This document shows, piece by piece, positions 28,180 through 38,087 of a stretch of DNA of 64,000 bases. A program made the translations under genes and the position numbers. Position 1 is the first letter of the stretch; each line of letters begins with the position of its first letter. This DNA comes from Hyphomonadaceae bacterium ML37. Lineage in GTDB: Bacteria; Pseudomonadota; Alphaproteobacteria; Caulobacterales; Maricaulaceae. Location: assembly GCA_027627685.1 (NCBI GenBank), contig CP091241.1, positions 2,604,396-2,668,395 of the forward strand. Direction: 5' to 3'. The notes under the pieces were generated by a model. The model saw only the letters and a program-made list of their open reading frames with translations. It made no database searches and was not told where the DNA came from.

Positions 28180-29067
28180 TCAGGACGGATCGGCGGGCCG
28201 CCCGGCCTTCACCAGCGTGGCGAGATAGGCGCCGTAGCCGCTGCGCCCGATCTCGCGCGCAGACGCCGCCAGCTGCTCATCGGTCAGCCAGCCATTGCGC
28301 CAGGCCACTTCTTCGGGTGCGCAGATCGACACGCCCTGACGCTCGGTCAGGCTGGCCACAAAATTGGATGCATCCAGCAACGAGGCATGGGTGCCGGCGT
28401 CAAACCAGGCATAGCCGCGTCCGAAGCGCTCCACAGTCAGGGCGCCCCGGTCGAGATAGATCCGGTTGACGTCCGTGATCTCCAGCTCGCCCCGGCGCGA
28501 TTGCGTCAGGTGAGCGGCGATATCGACCACATCATTGTCGTAGAAATAGAGCCCGATGACGGCGAAATTGGACTTGGGCTTTTTCGGCTTTTCTTCGATG
28601 GAGACCGGGCGGCCCTCATCATCAAACGCGATGACCCCATAGCGCCCCGGGTCAGCCACCTGATAGCCGAACACGGTGGCGCCGGACCGCTTCGCGGCGG
28701 CGGCGGAGAGGATGTCTTTCAGCGCGTGGCCGTAGAGTATGTTGTCGCCCAGAACCAGCGCCACGGGATCGCCCCCGATGAACTCGCGCCCGATCAGAAA
28801 CGCCTGCGCGATCCCGTCCGGCCTGGTCTGGACCGCATAGCTCAGCGTCACGCCGAAACGCGATCCGTCGCCCAGGAGCAGGCTGAAGGCCTCGTGGTCG
28901 CGCGGCGTGGTGATGATCAGGATCTCGCGCACCCCCGCCAGCATCAGAAGCGAAAGCGGGTAGTAGATCATCGGCTTGTCATAGACCGGCAGGAGCTGTT
29001 TGGAGACCGCCAGCGTCACCGGATGCAGGCGCGTGCCCGCGCCGCCGGCCAGAATAATGCCCTTCAT
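28180..29067 (-). CDS. rfbA: Glucose-1-phosphate thymidylyltransferase
   Basis: RfbA joins glucose-1-phosphate and dTTP to dTDP-glucose. The 295-residue protein starts [18 protein letters not shown], the nucleotide-binding signature, then [21 protein letters not shown] for Mg binding, and [13 protein letters not shown] at 29067 has a GGAGGGG Shine-Dalgarno and overlaps the rfbB stop as ATGA. rfbC and rfbD are not adjacent, so the sugar made from the 4-keto-6-deoxy intermediate is not defined here. Confidence 0.95.
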   Translation of the reverse strand: MKGIILAGGAGTRLHPVTLAVSKQLLPVYDKPMIYYPLSLLMLAGVREILIITTPRDHEAFSLLLGDGSRFGVTLSYAVQTRPDGIAQAFLIGREFIGGDPVALVLGDNILYGHALKDILSAAAAKRSGATVFGYQVADPGRYGVIAFDDEGRPVSIEEKPKKPKSNFAVIGLYFYDNDVVDIAAHLTQSRRGELEITDVNRIYLDRGALTVERFGRGYAWFDAGTHASLLDASNFVASLTERQGVSICAPEEVAWRNGWLTDEQLAASAREIGRSGYGAYLATLVKAGRPADPS

Positions 29068-30140
29068 GTCCCCTCCGGGCCGGCCGGGGCCCCCAGACCC
29101 AGGCGCTGCGCGCCGCCCGTGCGCGCCAGCAATCGCCGCCACCATGCCTCGTGGCCGAGATACCAGTCCACGGTCGCGATCAGCCCGTCCTCGAACCGCC
29201 GGCGCGGCGACCAGCCGAGCGTGCGCTCCAGCGCCGTGTAGTCCATGGCGTAGCGAAAATCATGCCCGGGCCGGTCCGTGACGAAGCTGATCTTGTCCGC
29301 GTGGGGCGCGCCGCCGGGCCGGCGCGCGTCCAGCGCCGCGCAGATCGCCTCGACCACCTGCAGATTCGTGCGCTCGGCCCCGCCGCCAATGCAGAAGCTG
29401 GACCCGGGGCTGGCGCGGTCGAGGATCAGGTGCAGCGCCTCCACATGATCCTCCACATGCAGCCAGTCGCGCACATTCAGCCCCGTGCCGTAGACCGGCA
29501 GGGTGAGGCCGTCCGCGCCGCGCGCGATCATGTGGGGGATGAGCTTCTCGGCATGCTGCCAGGGGCCGTAATTATTGGTGCAGTTCGACACGATCACCGG
29601 CAGGCCGAAGGTCTCGCCCCAGGCGCGCGCCAGATGATCGGAGGCCGCCTTGGACGCCGCATAGGGCGAGCGCGGATCATAGGGCGTGGCCTCGTTGAAC
29701 GCCGGGTCATCGGGACCGAGACTGCCATACACCTCGTCTGTGGAGACGTGCAGGAAGCGGAAATGCGCGCGGGCTTCGCCAGCCAGCCCCTCATAATGCG
29801 CGCGGGCGGCCTGAAGCAGGGTGTAGGTCCCGTTGATATTGGTGTCGATGAAGGCGCTCGGCCCGTCGATGGAGCGGTCCACATGGGTTTCCGCCGCCAG
29901 ATGCAGCACCCGGTCAGGCTGGTGCGCCAGGAACACCGCGCGCACCCGCTCCTCATCGCGGATATCGCCGGTCTCCAGCCGGTAGCGGCCCGATGCGGCG
30001 CATTCGGCCACGGCGTCGGGCGAGGCCGCATAGGTCTGCGCGTCCAGCACCACGACCCGGTCGGTGGTTTCGCGCACAAGGCGGCGCACCATCGCCGACC
30101 CGATAAAGCCGAGTCCGCCTGTCACGAGTGTCGTGGTCAT
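29064..30140 (-). CDS. rfbB: dTDP-glucose 4,6-dehydratase
   Basis: RfbB converts dTDP-glucose to dTDP-4-keto-6-deoxyglucose. The 358-residue extended SDR has TGGLGFIGS at 7-15 for NAD, the catalytic TDEVYG, and [11 protein letters not shown] with the YxxxK pair. ATG at 30140 begins MTTTLVTGG; the open frame continues upstream without conservation. It is coupled to rfbA. Together they feed deoxysugar synthesis for surface polysaccharides, possibly for the exporter at 12-14 kb. Confidence 0.94.
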   Translation of the reverse strand: MTTTLVTGGLGFIGSAMVRRLVRETTDRVVVLDAQTYAASPDAVAECAASGRYRLETGDIRDEERVRAVFLAHQPDRVLHLAAETHVDRSIDGPSAFIDTNINGTYTLLQAARAHYEGLAGEARAHFRFLHVSTDEVYGSLGPDDPAFNEATPYDPRSPYAASKAASDHLARAWGETFGLPVIVSNCTNNYGPWQHAEKLIPHMIARGADGLTLPVYGTGLNVRDWLHVEDHVEALHLILDRASPGSSFCIGGGAERTNLQVVEAICAALDARRPGGAPHADKISFVTDRPGHDFRYAMDYTALERTLGWSPRRRFEDGLIATVDWYLGHEAWWRRLLARTGGAQRLGLGAPAGPEGT

Positions 30141-30295
30141 TTTGAGGACATCTGCTCGACCGCCATGCTGCAGTCTTAGCGCGCTCCAGCGCGCATTTGA
30201 AACGCCGATTGCGGCAAGCGGCATATCCAAGGCCGGTTTTACATCGGGCGGGGACATTGGCTGAAGGCGGGTTTGGTCACAGGCTGGCGGACGCC

Positions 30296-31255
30296 TCAGA
30301 TCATCTCGGTCAGGGCGCCATCACCTTCGCGGTGCTGGCCAATGACCGGCGCTGCGGCCACAGCGATCAGGCCGGCGATATCAGCGCCCCGGTCCTGCCT
30401 CAGCACGCAATCGGTGAGCGTCGCGCCGGCAAAGCCTGCACTCGCCAGCAGGTCCGCCAGATAGGCGCGGCCATGGGCGAAGCGGCGGCTTTCGCGCAGG
30501 ATGACGCCCGCCTCACCCGCCTCACCCGCTTCCACCGCGAACACCAGCCGTCCGCCAGGGTTCAGCGATCCGGCGCACCAAGCGATGATGCGTTCCAGCG
30601 CGCCCACATAGGTGAACACGTCCGCCGCCACGATCAGATCATAGCGCGGCTCGTCCAGCGCCAGCGTGTTGAGGTCGGCCTTGTCCAGCTGGTCATAGAG
30701 GCCCTTGGCCTTCGCCCGCGCCAGCATCCCCGCGGACAGATCGATCCCGCCCAGCCAGTCGCACCGGTCGCGCAAAACCTCGCCCATCAGCCCGGTGCCG
30801 CATCCCAGATCCAGCGCCCAGCCGGCCCGGCCGAACCCGGCCTGATCCAGCGCCTCGCCGATCAGCTGCGGCGCGCGGTAGGCGAGCTTGCCGGTCAGGG
30901 CGGCGTCAAAGCGAGGTGCGAACTGGTCGAACAAGGTCTCCACAAAGGCCGCCGGCAGGCTTTCCGAGACTGGCTGACCGGTCAGGAGATCCAGCCGCGC
31001 GCCCGCGCCCAGCGCATCTTCGGGGTCCAGCGTCAGCACGCGCCGCCAGGCCAGTTCGGCCTCCTTGCCTTGGTCAGCCCCGGCGCACCAGTCGCCCAGC
31101 TGATACCAGCCCGCCGCCCAGTCGGGCGCAAGCTCAAGCGCGCCTGTCAGCACGTCGATGGCGCCGGCGAAATCGCCGCGCGCGGCCAGCGCTTCGGCGA
31201 AGGCGAACCGGCTGTCCGCTCTCGCGTCGCCGGACAGAAACCGCGCATCGGTCAT
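30296..31255 (-). CDS. TPR-containing SAM-dependent methyltransferase
   Basis: The 319-residue protein has an N-terminal TPR pair (about residues 10-85: FAFAEALAARGDFAGAIDVLTGALELAPDW and following) and a class-I methyltransferase domain, with motif I LDLGCGTGLMGEVL and GIDLSAGML as the acidic strand 2. It would methylate a small molecule or protein; the substrate is unknown. The ATG at 31255 is used (MTDARFLSG); an in-frame ATG two codons earlier is possible. It lies 81 bp downstream of hslV. Confidence 0.82.
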   Translation of the reverse strand: MTDARFLSGDARADSRFAFAEALAARGDFAGAIDVLTGALELAPDWAAGWYQLGDWCAGADQGKEAELAWRRVLTLDPEDALGAGARLDLLTGQPVSESLPAAFVETLFDQFAPRFDAALTGKLAYRAPQLIGEALDQAGFGRAGWALDLGCGTGLMGEVLRDRCDWLGGIDLSAGMLARAKAKGLYDQLDKADLNTLALDEPRYDLIVAADVFTYVGALERIIAWCAGSLNPGGRLVFAVEAGEAGEAGVILRESRRFAHGRAYLADLLASAGFAGATLTDCVLRQDRGADIAGLIAVAAAPVIGQHREGDGALTEMI

Positions 31256-31336
31256 GATCATCTCGACAAGCACACCGCCCACAGGCGGCGGGCCGCGAGG
31301 AGGTAAGGCGCCGCCGCGCCGTGCGCCAGAGGCGTT

Positions 31337-31888
31337 CTAGCCGAGCGTTTCGACGGTCAGATTATTGTTGGAGAAGACGCAGATTTCCGACGCGATCTCC
31401 ATGGCGCGCCGGGCGATGGCTTCGGGATCATCCAGGTGATCCATCAGCGCGCGCGCCGCGGCCAGCGCGTAATGCCCGCCCGACCCGATGGCGGCGATGC
31501 CGTGCTCGGGCTCCAGCACATCGCCCGCCCCGGTGAGCACGAAGCTTTCCTTGGCGTCGGCCACGATCAGCATGGCTTCCAGCCGGCGCAGATACCGGTC
31601 CGTGCGCCAGTCCTTGGCCAGCTCCACACAGGCCCGCGCCAGCTGGCCGGGATATTGCTCCAGCTTGGCTTCGAGGCGCTCGAACAAGGCAAATGCATCC
31701 GCCGTGGCGCCGGCGAACCCGGCCACCACCGCGCCGCCGGCCAGAGGCCGCACCTTGCGGGCGCGTGACTTGATCACCGTGTTGCCGATGGACACCTGGC
31801 CGTCGCCCGCGATGCACACGCGGCCGCCCTTTCGCACGCACACGATGGTGGTGCCGCGCCAGCCGGGGAAGGTCTGGGTCTCGCTCAT
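31337..31888 (-). CDS. hslV: HslV peptidase subunit (ClpQ)
   Basis: HslV is the proteolytic double ring of the HslUV ATP-dependent protease. The 183-residue precursor has [22 protein letters not shown], with Thr13 as the mature N-terminal nucleophile, so a 12-residue propeptide is removed. [15 protein letters not shown] and other proteasome-beta elements follow. Its ATG overlaps the end of the NDUFA9-like gene (ATGA). hslU is not downstream; a methyltransferase follows instead. Confidence 0.95.
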   Translation of the reverse strand: MSETQTFPGWRGTTIVCVRKGGRVCIAGDGQVSIGNTVIKSRARKVRPLAGGAVVAGFAGATADAFALFERLEAKLEQYPGQLARACVELAKDWRTDRYLRRLEAMLIVADAKESFVLTGAGDVLEPEHGIAAIGSGGHYALAAARALMDHLDDPEAIARRAMEIASEICVFSNNNLTVETLG

Positions 31889-32868
31889 ACGCCTTTCCGC
31901 TTTGCGGCGAACTGGCCGCCCTTGCGGTAGCGCGCCAGATAGGACGGCACAATGGCCTCGATGGCTTCGGGCGTCACGCCGAACGCATCAATCCGGCCCA
32001 GCCCCTCGCCGCCCGCGCCGACCACGTTGTCCTGCTTCAGGAGGGTGACCTGGTCACGCGTCAGGAAGGGCTCGACGAAAGGCAGCGCGCCGGCGATCTC
32101 GCCGCCCAGACCCATCAGCGTGGCGATGGGAAACGGCACGGGGATCAGCAGGCGCTGGCGGTCAATGGTGGTGAGGATGTAGGTCATCAGCTCGCGGAAT
32201 GTGTAGACCGACGGCCCGCCCAGCTCGAACACCTGGCCGCGCGCGGCCTCCATCTCCAGGGCGCGCACTGCGCACTCGGCCACATCGCCGCAATAGACCG
32301 GCTGGAACTGCGTGGCGCCGCCGCCGATCAGCGGCAGGGCGGGGACAAAGCGCGCCATGTCGGCAAAGCGGTTGAAGAACCCGTCTTCGGGTCCGAACAC
32401 GATGGAGGGGCGCAGCACCACCGCGCCGGGCAACGCCTCCAGCACCGCCGCCTCGCCCGCCGCCTTGGTGCGGGCATAGCGTGACTTGCTCTGCGCGTCT
32501 GCGCCGATGGCCGAGACCTGCACAAAGCGCTCGATCCCGGCGGCGTGTGCAGCTTCAGCGATGGTGCGCGCGCCGTCAGCCTGCAGCGACTGGAAGGTCT
32601 GGCGGCCGCCTTCGGCCAGAATGCCCACCAGATTGACCACGCCATAGGCGCCATCCACCGCGCGGGCCACCGAATCCGCGTCGCGCAGATTGGCCTGGGC
32701 CAGCTGGACCTGCCCCACAACGCCCATGGGCTTGAGCTCATGGGCCAAATGCGGGCGGCGCGTGGCCGCGCGCACCCGGTAGCCCGCCTTGGCCAGACGG
32801 CGCACAACGTACCGGCCGATAAAGCCGGAGGCGCCAAACACCGTGATCATCTCGTCGCGTAACGCCAT
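31885..32868 (-). CDS. NDUFA9-like complex-I-associated NAD(P)-binding protein
   Basis: The 327-residue atypical SDR has [17 protein letters not shown] at the N terminus and no classic YxxxK catalytic pair in the usual place, although YARTK is present. The C-terminal region ([23 protein letters not shown]) is typical of the alphaproteobacterial/mitochondrial NDUFA9 family, which binds NAD(P)H tightly and stabilises complex I. It is coupled to hslV by a 4-bp overlap. GGGAGA precedes the ATG. Confidence 0.82.
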   Translation of the reverse strand: MALRDEMITVFGASGFIGRYVVRRLAKAGYRVRAATRRPHLAHELKPMGVVGQVQLAQANLRDADSVARAVDGAYGVVNLVGILAEGGRQTFQSLQADGARTIAEAAHAAGIERFVQVSAIGADAQSKSRYARTKAAGEAAVLEALPGAVVLRPSIVFGPEDGFFNRFADMARFVPALPLIGGGATQFQPVYCGDVAECAVRALEMEAARGQVFELGGPSVYTFRELMTYILTTIDRQRLLIPVPFPIATLMGLGGEIAGALPFVEPFLTRDQVTLLKQDNVVGAGGEGLGRIDAFGVTPEAIEAIVPSYLARYRKGGQFAAKRKGV

Positions 32869-33157
32869 GGCGGGTCTCCCGGTGAGCAGCGCCGCGAAAG
32901 GCCTCGCGCGCTCGTGTCAGGGCATCAGAAACTGGTTGTCCCGCGATAGACCAAAAATCCCCGCGCCTGTCCATGCGCGCTGCAGGCGCTGTGACCATGT
33001 GACCGGGCCGGATCACACACCCGGCCGGCGGCGGGGCGCGTGCGGCGGTGGCGACGCCTCCAGACGCAGCCCATGTGCATATGCCCGCCCTGGCGCCCGC
33101 GTGCGGGCGTTGACACCCCGCCCCGCGCGCCGTATCACCCGCGGCCTCTGTTGCCTT

Positions 33158-33244
<87 letters not shown>

Positions 33245-33685
33245 CAGATTGTCTTGATCCGTTAAATTGGATGAAATTTCAGAGGCGAGACCTTCATGGG
33301 TCCGCCCTGGAATTCAGCGTCCGGGCGTCACTGGCGGCATGGCGCGGCGGCAGCTCCTGCGGACCTGGTTTCAGCGCCAGCCTCCTCTCCGGTCACGCTC
33401 TGCAGGCCTGCAAACACGGCGCCCTCGAACGCGTTGTTGCTCCCGGCCTCTCTTCATCATCCGTCTGCAGATGCCTGCACGCTTATAACAGACTCATTGC
33501 GGGAGCCCCGGCCTGCCCGCTTGTGCCGGGCGATAGAGTGCGCGCCGGCGTGCATCGGATGCTTTAAAAAGTTTCGCTTGTTCCTGGGAAAACTTTCCGT
33601 GATGATCGCCGCAAATTGAACTTTGGCGATGACCTTCATTTTCAGGTCCATCTAGTAATGCATTTTCATAAATCCGGGGGGGTCC
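33245..33685 (+). promoter_or_regulatory. Non-coding upstream region of the YadA-like adhesin
   Basis: A 441-bp stretch with no supportable gene; open frames overlap in several phases and lack Shine-Dalgarno sites. Base composition becomes AT-richer from about 33560 to the adhesin start. The Shine-Dalgarno is a GGGGGG run 5 nt before the ATG at 33686. Confidence 0.4.
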
Positions 33686-36600
33686 ATGTCTACAAAAAAT
33701 TCGATGCTCATGTCAGGAGCTGCAGCTTTCACTTATGTGAATATAACATTATTTTGCGCAGGCTCAGCCTTTGCAAGTGACGGTTCCAATTTTGACAACG
33801 TGGCGCCCGCAGCCAGTTCTCAATTCAGGCTTCAAAATGTTACCGGCATGCAATCCTCTGATCTTCTGTCGGCCGACAACGCCGCCCGGGAGTTCGCTGA
33901 GGCCGGCCAGCCAGCCGCATCCGGGGCAAACAAGCCGGATACGGCGTCATTTGCAGACTTCAATGTCACACGCCCGCATGACTCTGCCGGTGCAACGGAC
34001 GAACGGGCGCCCAACCGTTTCGCCCTCACCGGATTGCTGAATGGATATTTTGATGCGTCTCAGTCAGCATATCTGGCCGACACGCCCTTCGCCCCCAATG
34101 TGGGGGCGGCCTGTCAGCGCAACAGCAACGTTACGTCCCGGCTACAGTGTGGCGATGGCGCTGAAGCCAGTGGCGCCTTCGCCACGGCTGTGGGCGGCAA
34201 TGCTTCGGCTGCGGGCTCAAGCGGTACAGCTCTGGGCAATGGCGCGTCGGCTGCAGGAGCAGGCAGCACTGCGTTGGGCCGCCTCGCTTCGGCCGCAAGT
34301 CAAGACAGCACCGCGTTGGGCAGCAACGCCTCGGCTGCAGGCACGAGCAGCACAGCCTTGGGCGCGTTCGCGTCGGCTACCGGGCAGAGCACCGCCGTGG
34401 GCCGCAGCGCGTCGGCTGCAGGCACGAACAGCACAGCACTGGGCAGATCGGCGTCCGCTGCGGGTAATGACAGCACAGCCCTCGGCTACTTTGCTACGGC
34501 TTCTGGCCTTAACAGCACAGCACTGGGCACGTTCGCGTCGGCTACCGGGGCCAGCAGCACAGCCCTGGGCACGTTCGCGTCCGCTGTCGGGGGTGACAGC
34601 ACCGCCCTGGGCCGCGGCGCGTCGGCTGCAGGCACGAGCAGCACAGCCCTGGGCCGATCAGCCTCCGCTGCGGGTAATGGCAGCACAGCCGTCGGCTACT
34701 TTGCTTCTGCCTTCGGGCTCCGAGGCACCGCGTTGGGCGCGTTCGCTTCGGCTTCCGGCCTTGACAGCACAGCACTGGGCTACGATGCCTCGGCTGCAGG
34801 CGACTTCAGCACGGCGTTAGGCCGCAGCGCTTCGGCGTTGGGCAACTACAGCACAGCATTGGGGTTCGGCGCCTCGGCTGCTGGCGCTGACGGCACAGCG
34901 TTGGGCAGCAGCGCCTCTGCGGCGGGCGACCGCAGTTCAGCACTGGGCGCCACTGCTTCGGCTTCCGGCCTTGACAGCACCGCCTTGGGCCACAGCGCCG
35001 CAGCCTCGGGCATCAACAGCACCGCGTCCGGCGCTTTTGCCGCAGCAACAGGAGATTCCAGCACGGCTCTTGGCTCCAACGCCCTTGCCACTGGCTTCAA
35101 CAGCACAGCCTTGGGCAATCTGGCGGCAGCCGGCGGCGTCAGCAGCACGGCGTTAGGCCGCGGCGCTGTCGTCAACGCAGACCATCAGGACGCCGTCGCC
35201 CTGGGTCACAACTCACTGACCGGCGCGTCCTTCACCGTCTCGGTGGGCAATGCCACCGCCAATCTGTTCCGCCGGATCACAAATCTCGATGACGGTGTGG
35301 ATGAGCGTGATGCGGTGACGCTGCGTCAGATGAATGCGGCCATCCTGAATGCCGGGATCGAAGGCTTGCAGAACCCGTATGTCGTGATCAACGGGACCTT
35401 GGACGCCAGCGCGGCCGGCGCCGGCGCCATCGCACTGGGTTCGGGCGCTGTGGCGAGCAATACCGGCACGGTGGCTCTGGGCGATGGCAGCACATCAATC
35501 GGGGTGTCGAGCGTGGCCGCTGGCGCAGGTGCAATCGCGTCCGGCACCGGCGCTCTGGCTCTGGGCGCCAATGCTCAGGCGACCGAAGGCCAGACAATGG
35601 CGCTGGGCACGGACGCGCGGGCGACCACTAACCGCGATCTGGCGTTCGGCGTCTCGTCCAGGGCGACAGGCGGCTCGTCGGTCGCGATCGGATCGGACGC
35701 CGTGGCCAGCGGGGCGAATGCATTCGCAATGGGCCGCAACTCCCTGTCCAGCGCCAACAGTTCCATCGCCATCGGGGCCAGCTCGCAAGCGACCGGAAAC
35801 CACGCCTTCGCGTTCGGATTCAATGCCCGCGCCACCGGCGCGCGCTCCATGGCGTTCGGACGCGACACACAGGCGCTTCACACCGGCTCGGTGGCGCTGG
35901 GCTTTGGCGCTGTCACCAGCATGGCCGAGCAGTTCGTGTTCGGCCGGGCCCAGTCGATCTACACCTTTCCGGGCCTGCTCTCGGCCCACAACCAGGTCAC
36001 CAGCGCGGACTGGCTGGTGGTCTCGGACGGGTCTGGATCGCTGAAATCCATGCATATCTCCAACTTCACCATGGGTTCCGGCGCGTCGGCGTCCGCCAGC
36101 GCCTATTCCAGCGGCGCGTCCACGGCCATGGGAAGCGCCATGCCGGGGAGCCAGTCTTCCACAGCCGCTCCAGAACTGGCGGCGCTTCGCGCCCAGAATG
36201 AAACCGTGACCGCTGAAAATCAGATCCTGAACAGCCGCGTTCAGGCGCTTGAAGCCCAGATGGCGCAGATGCAGGCCATGCAGAGCCAGTTGATGGCCAT
36301 GATGCAAAACGGCGGCGACGCTTCGGCGCTGCTGGCGCAGGCCGAGACCCCGGTCCAGTCCGGCGCCCGGCCGGTCACCGGCGACGCGCGCGAGGTCGCC
36401 GACGCGGCCCAGCCGGTCATGCCGGAAGGCAACCGGCCCTATGTGCCGGGCGCGCGCAGCACGATTGACGGGTCGCCCGGGGTGCGCGATCTCGCCCTGG
36501 CTGACGTCCCGGCGATCAGCCCGCAGGCCGAGCTGCGCTTCGCGGGCATCGAGAACAATGTCTCGATCCTGCGCACCGACGTGGATCAGCTGCACACACG

Positions 36601-36859
36601 GGTGGGCCAGCTGGACTCCCGGCTTCGCATCGCCGTTGACGGCGCCGCGGTCGCCATGGCCATGGCCGGCGTCACCCATCTGGAAGCGGGCGAGCGTTAC
36701 GCGGTCAGCGCCAACTGGGGCTTCTTTGACAGCGCCAACGCGTTCGCCTTCTCCGGCGCGGCGCGGATCAACTCCCAGGTGTCGTTCAACGGCGCTCTGG
36801 GCGTCGGGGCCGACACCGGCAAGGTCGGCGCCCGCGCCGGCCTGCGCTTCGGCTGGTAG
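33686..36859 (+). CDS. YadA-type trimeric autotransporter adhesin
   Basis: The 1,057-residue protein is a type Vc secreted adhesin. A signal peptide (to about residue 31, FASDG) is followed by a non-repeat region, then a long array of 14-residue YadA head repeats of the STALGxxASAAG type (about residues 160-490), a neck-like segment (DERDAVTLRQMNAAI), a second shorter head array (AIALGSGAVASNTGTVALG and on, to about 740), coiled-coil stalk (NETVTAENQILNSRVQALEAQM), and the C-terminal membrane anchor, four strands ending GLRFGW. The N-terminal 90 codons are AT-richer than the rest. It would form a trimeric lollipop for attachment or cell-cell contact. Confidence 0.9.
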   Translation: MSTKNSMLMSGAAAFTYVNITLFCAGSAFASDGSNFDNVAPAASSQFRLQNVTGMQSSDLLSADNAAREFAEAGQPAASGANKPDTASFADFNVTRPHDSAGATDERAPNRFALTGLLNGYFDASQSAYLADTPFAPNVGAACQRNSNVTSRLQCGDGAEASGAFATAVGGNASAAGSSGTALGNGASAAGAGSTALGRLASAASQDSTALGSNASAAGTSSTALGAFASATGQSTAVGRSASAAGTNSTALGRSASAAGNDSTALGYFATASGLNSTALGTFASATGASSTALGTFASAVGGDSTALGRGASAAGTSSTALGRSASAAGNGSTAVGYFASAFGLRGTALGAFASASGLDSTALGYDASAAGDFSTALGRSASALGNYSTALGFGASAAGADGTALGSSASAAGDRSSALGATASASGLDSTALGHSAAASGINSTASGAFAAATGDSSTALGSNALATGFNSTALGNLAAAGGVSSTALGRGAVVNADHQDAVALGHNSLTGASFTVSVGNATANLFRRITNLDDGVDERDAVTLRQMNAAILNAGIEGLQNPYVVINGTLDASAAGAGAIALGSGAVASNTGTVALGDGSTSIGVSSVAAGAGAIASGTGALALGANAQATEGQTMALGTDARATTNRDLAFGVSSRATGGSSVAIGSDAVASGANAFAMGRNSLSSANSSIAIGASSQATGNHAFAFGFNARATGARSMAFGRDTQALHTGSVALGFGAVTSMAEQFVFGRAQSIYTFPGLLSAHNQVTSADWLVVSDGSGSLKSMHISNFTMGSGASASASAYSSGASTAMGSAMPGSQSSTAAPELAALRAQNETVTAENQILNSRVQALEAQMAQMQAMQSQLMAMMQNGGDASALLAQAETPVQSGARPVTGDAREVADAAQPVMPEGNRPYVPGARSTIDGSPGVRDLALADVPAISPQAELRFAGIENNVSILRTDVDQLHTRVGQLDSRLRIAVDGAAVAMAMAGVTHLEAGERYAVSANWGFFDSANAFAFSGAARINSQVSFNGALGVGADTGKVGARAGLRFGW
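34160..35165 (+). repeat. Tandem 42-bp repeats encoding YadA head units
   Basis: About 24 imperfect in-phase 42-bp units. Some pairs are nearly identical in DNA (for example the units near 34333 and 34621, both reading CGGCTGCAGGCACGAGCAG). One unit near 34381 is shortened by a codon. Copy number could vary by recombination without loss of frame. Confidence 0.85.
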
Positions 36860-37009
36860 GACAGGCGTTCATCAGGCGGGCGCGCTCCCTAAGGGGCGCG
36901 CCCGCTTGCTCGTTTCAAGTCCCCGCCGGGGCATTGCCCCGGCCAATCCCTCTTGTCCACCCGCACGGCGCCCGGTGGCGTTCGCGGTCTGATCAAGTCC
37001 GGGGGGACG

Positions 37010-38011
37010 ATGACGATGTTTCGGGTACTCGCTACTGGCCTTTTGCTGGCTGTCGCTGCCGCCGCGTCGCACGCGCAGACGCCGGACGACGATATCGCGC
37101 TGGCCGAGCGCAATCACCAGCTTTGCCAGGCGGGTGATAAGAATGGCTGCGCGAATCTCGGGATCCAGCACGTGGAGGGTCGCAGTGTGACACAGGACGG
37201 CGCCCGCGCGGTGGAGCTGTTCCGGCAGGCCTGCGAGGGCGGATCGCCGGACGGCTGCCACAATCTGGCGGTTTCCTATTAGTATGGCCGCGCTGTCGCG
37301 CAGGACTATGGTCAGGCCGCCGGGCTCTACAGGCAGGCTTGCCAGAGCGGGCATTCGAGAAGCTGCAGCAATCTGGGATACCTCTACGACAATGGCCTCG
37401 GGGTCGCGCAGGATGCGGCCCGCGCCTATGGGTATTATCGCCTGTCCTGCGACAGTGAGGACATGGACGGTTGCTACAATGCCGCCGTCCTGCTCGCTGA
37501 CGGCCGCGGCGTCGCGCAGGACGAGGCAAGGGCCGCCGAACTGTACGAAGCCGCGTGCGATGGCGGGGTGGCTCTGGGCTGCCTGAATCTCGGGGTGCTG
37601 CATCGCAATGGTCAGGGCGTCGCGCAGGATCAATCGCGCGCCGCCATACTCTTTGGCCAGGCCTGTGACGCCGGCGACGACACCGGATGCGTCAATCTCG
37701 GGGTGATGTATAGCCTCGGACAAGGGGTCACGGCCGACGAGACGCGGGCGGCGGCCCTGTTTCGACAGGGTTGCATGAGCGGCATAGGGCTGGGCTGCTA
37801 TAATCTGGCAGTCTCTTATTTAACGGGCAGTCGCGGGGAGCCCGATGGCGTGTCCGCCCTGACTTTCCTGATCATCGCGGCGGACATCGGCCATGACCTG
37901 GCGAACCGTGACCTCGACCGCCTCGCTGATGACCTGACGCCGGACCAAATCGCCCAGGCCATCGCCCGGGCGGAGCGTTGCACGACGAGCGGGTTTGCTG
38001 ATTGCGATTAG
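37010..38011 (+). pseudogene. Cys-rich Sel1/Hcp-like repeat protein interrupted by an amber codon
   Basis: The frame encodes a secreted protein of about 333 residues: signal peptide (cleavage near SHA), then about seven Sel1-like repeats, each with a C-X7-C pair (ACEGGSPDGC, ACQSGHSRSC, SCDSEDMDGC, ACDGGVALGC, ACDAGDDTGC, GCMSGIGLGC), as in Helicobacter cysteine-rich proteins. A TAG at 37280-37282 (codon 91) falls inside repeat 1-2, replacing a residue between NLAVSY and YGRAVAQDY. Reading in the same frame before and after the stop is fully open and in register. A one-base change from a sense codon explains it. It could be a pseudogene, a readthrough or a sequencing error. Confidence 0.82.
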
Positions 38012-38087
38012 GGTCGCGACCCGTCGCCGGGATCACCAGATCGACCGGGGCGAGATTTAGACGCCCTGAAAGGCATGGGTGGAGACC

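Noticed and set aside
34160-35165. Regular repeats that could suggest a CRISPR array
   Set aside because: Units are contiguous, 42 bp, coding and in frame for YadA head repeats, with no unique spacers.
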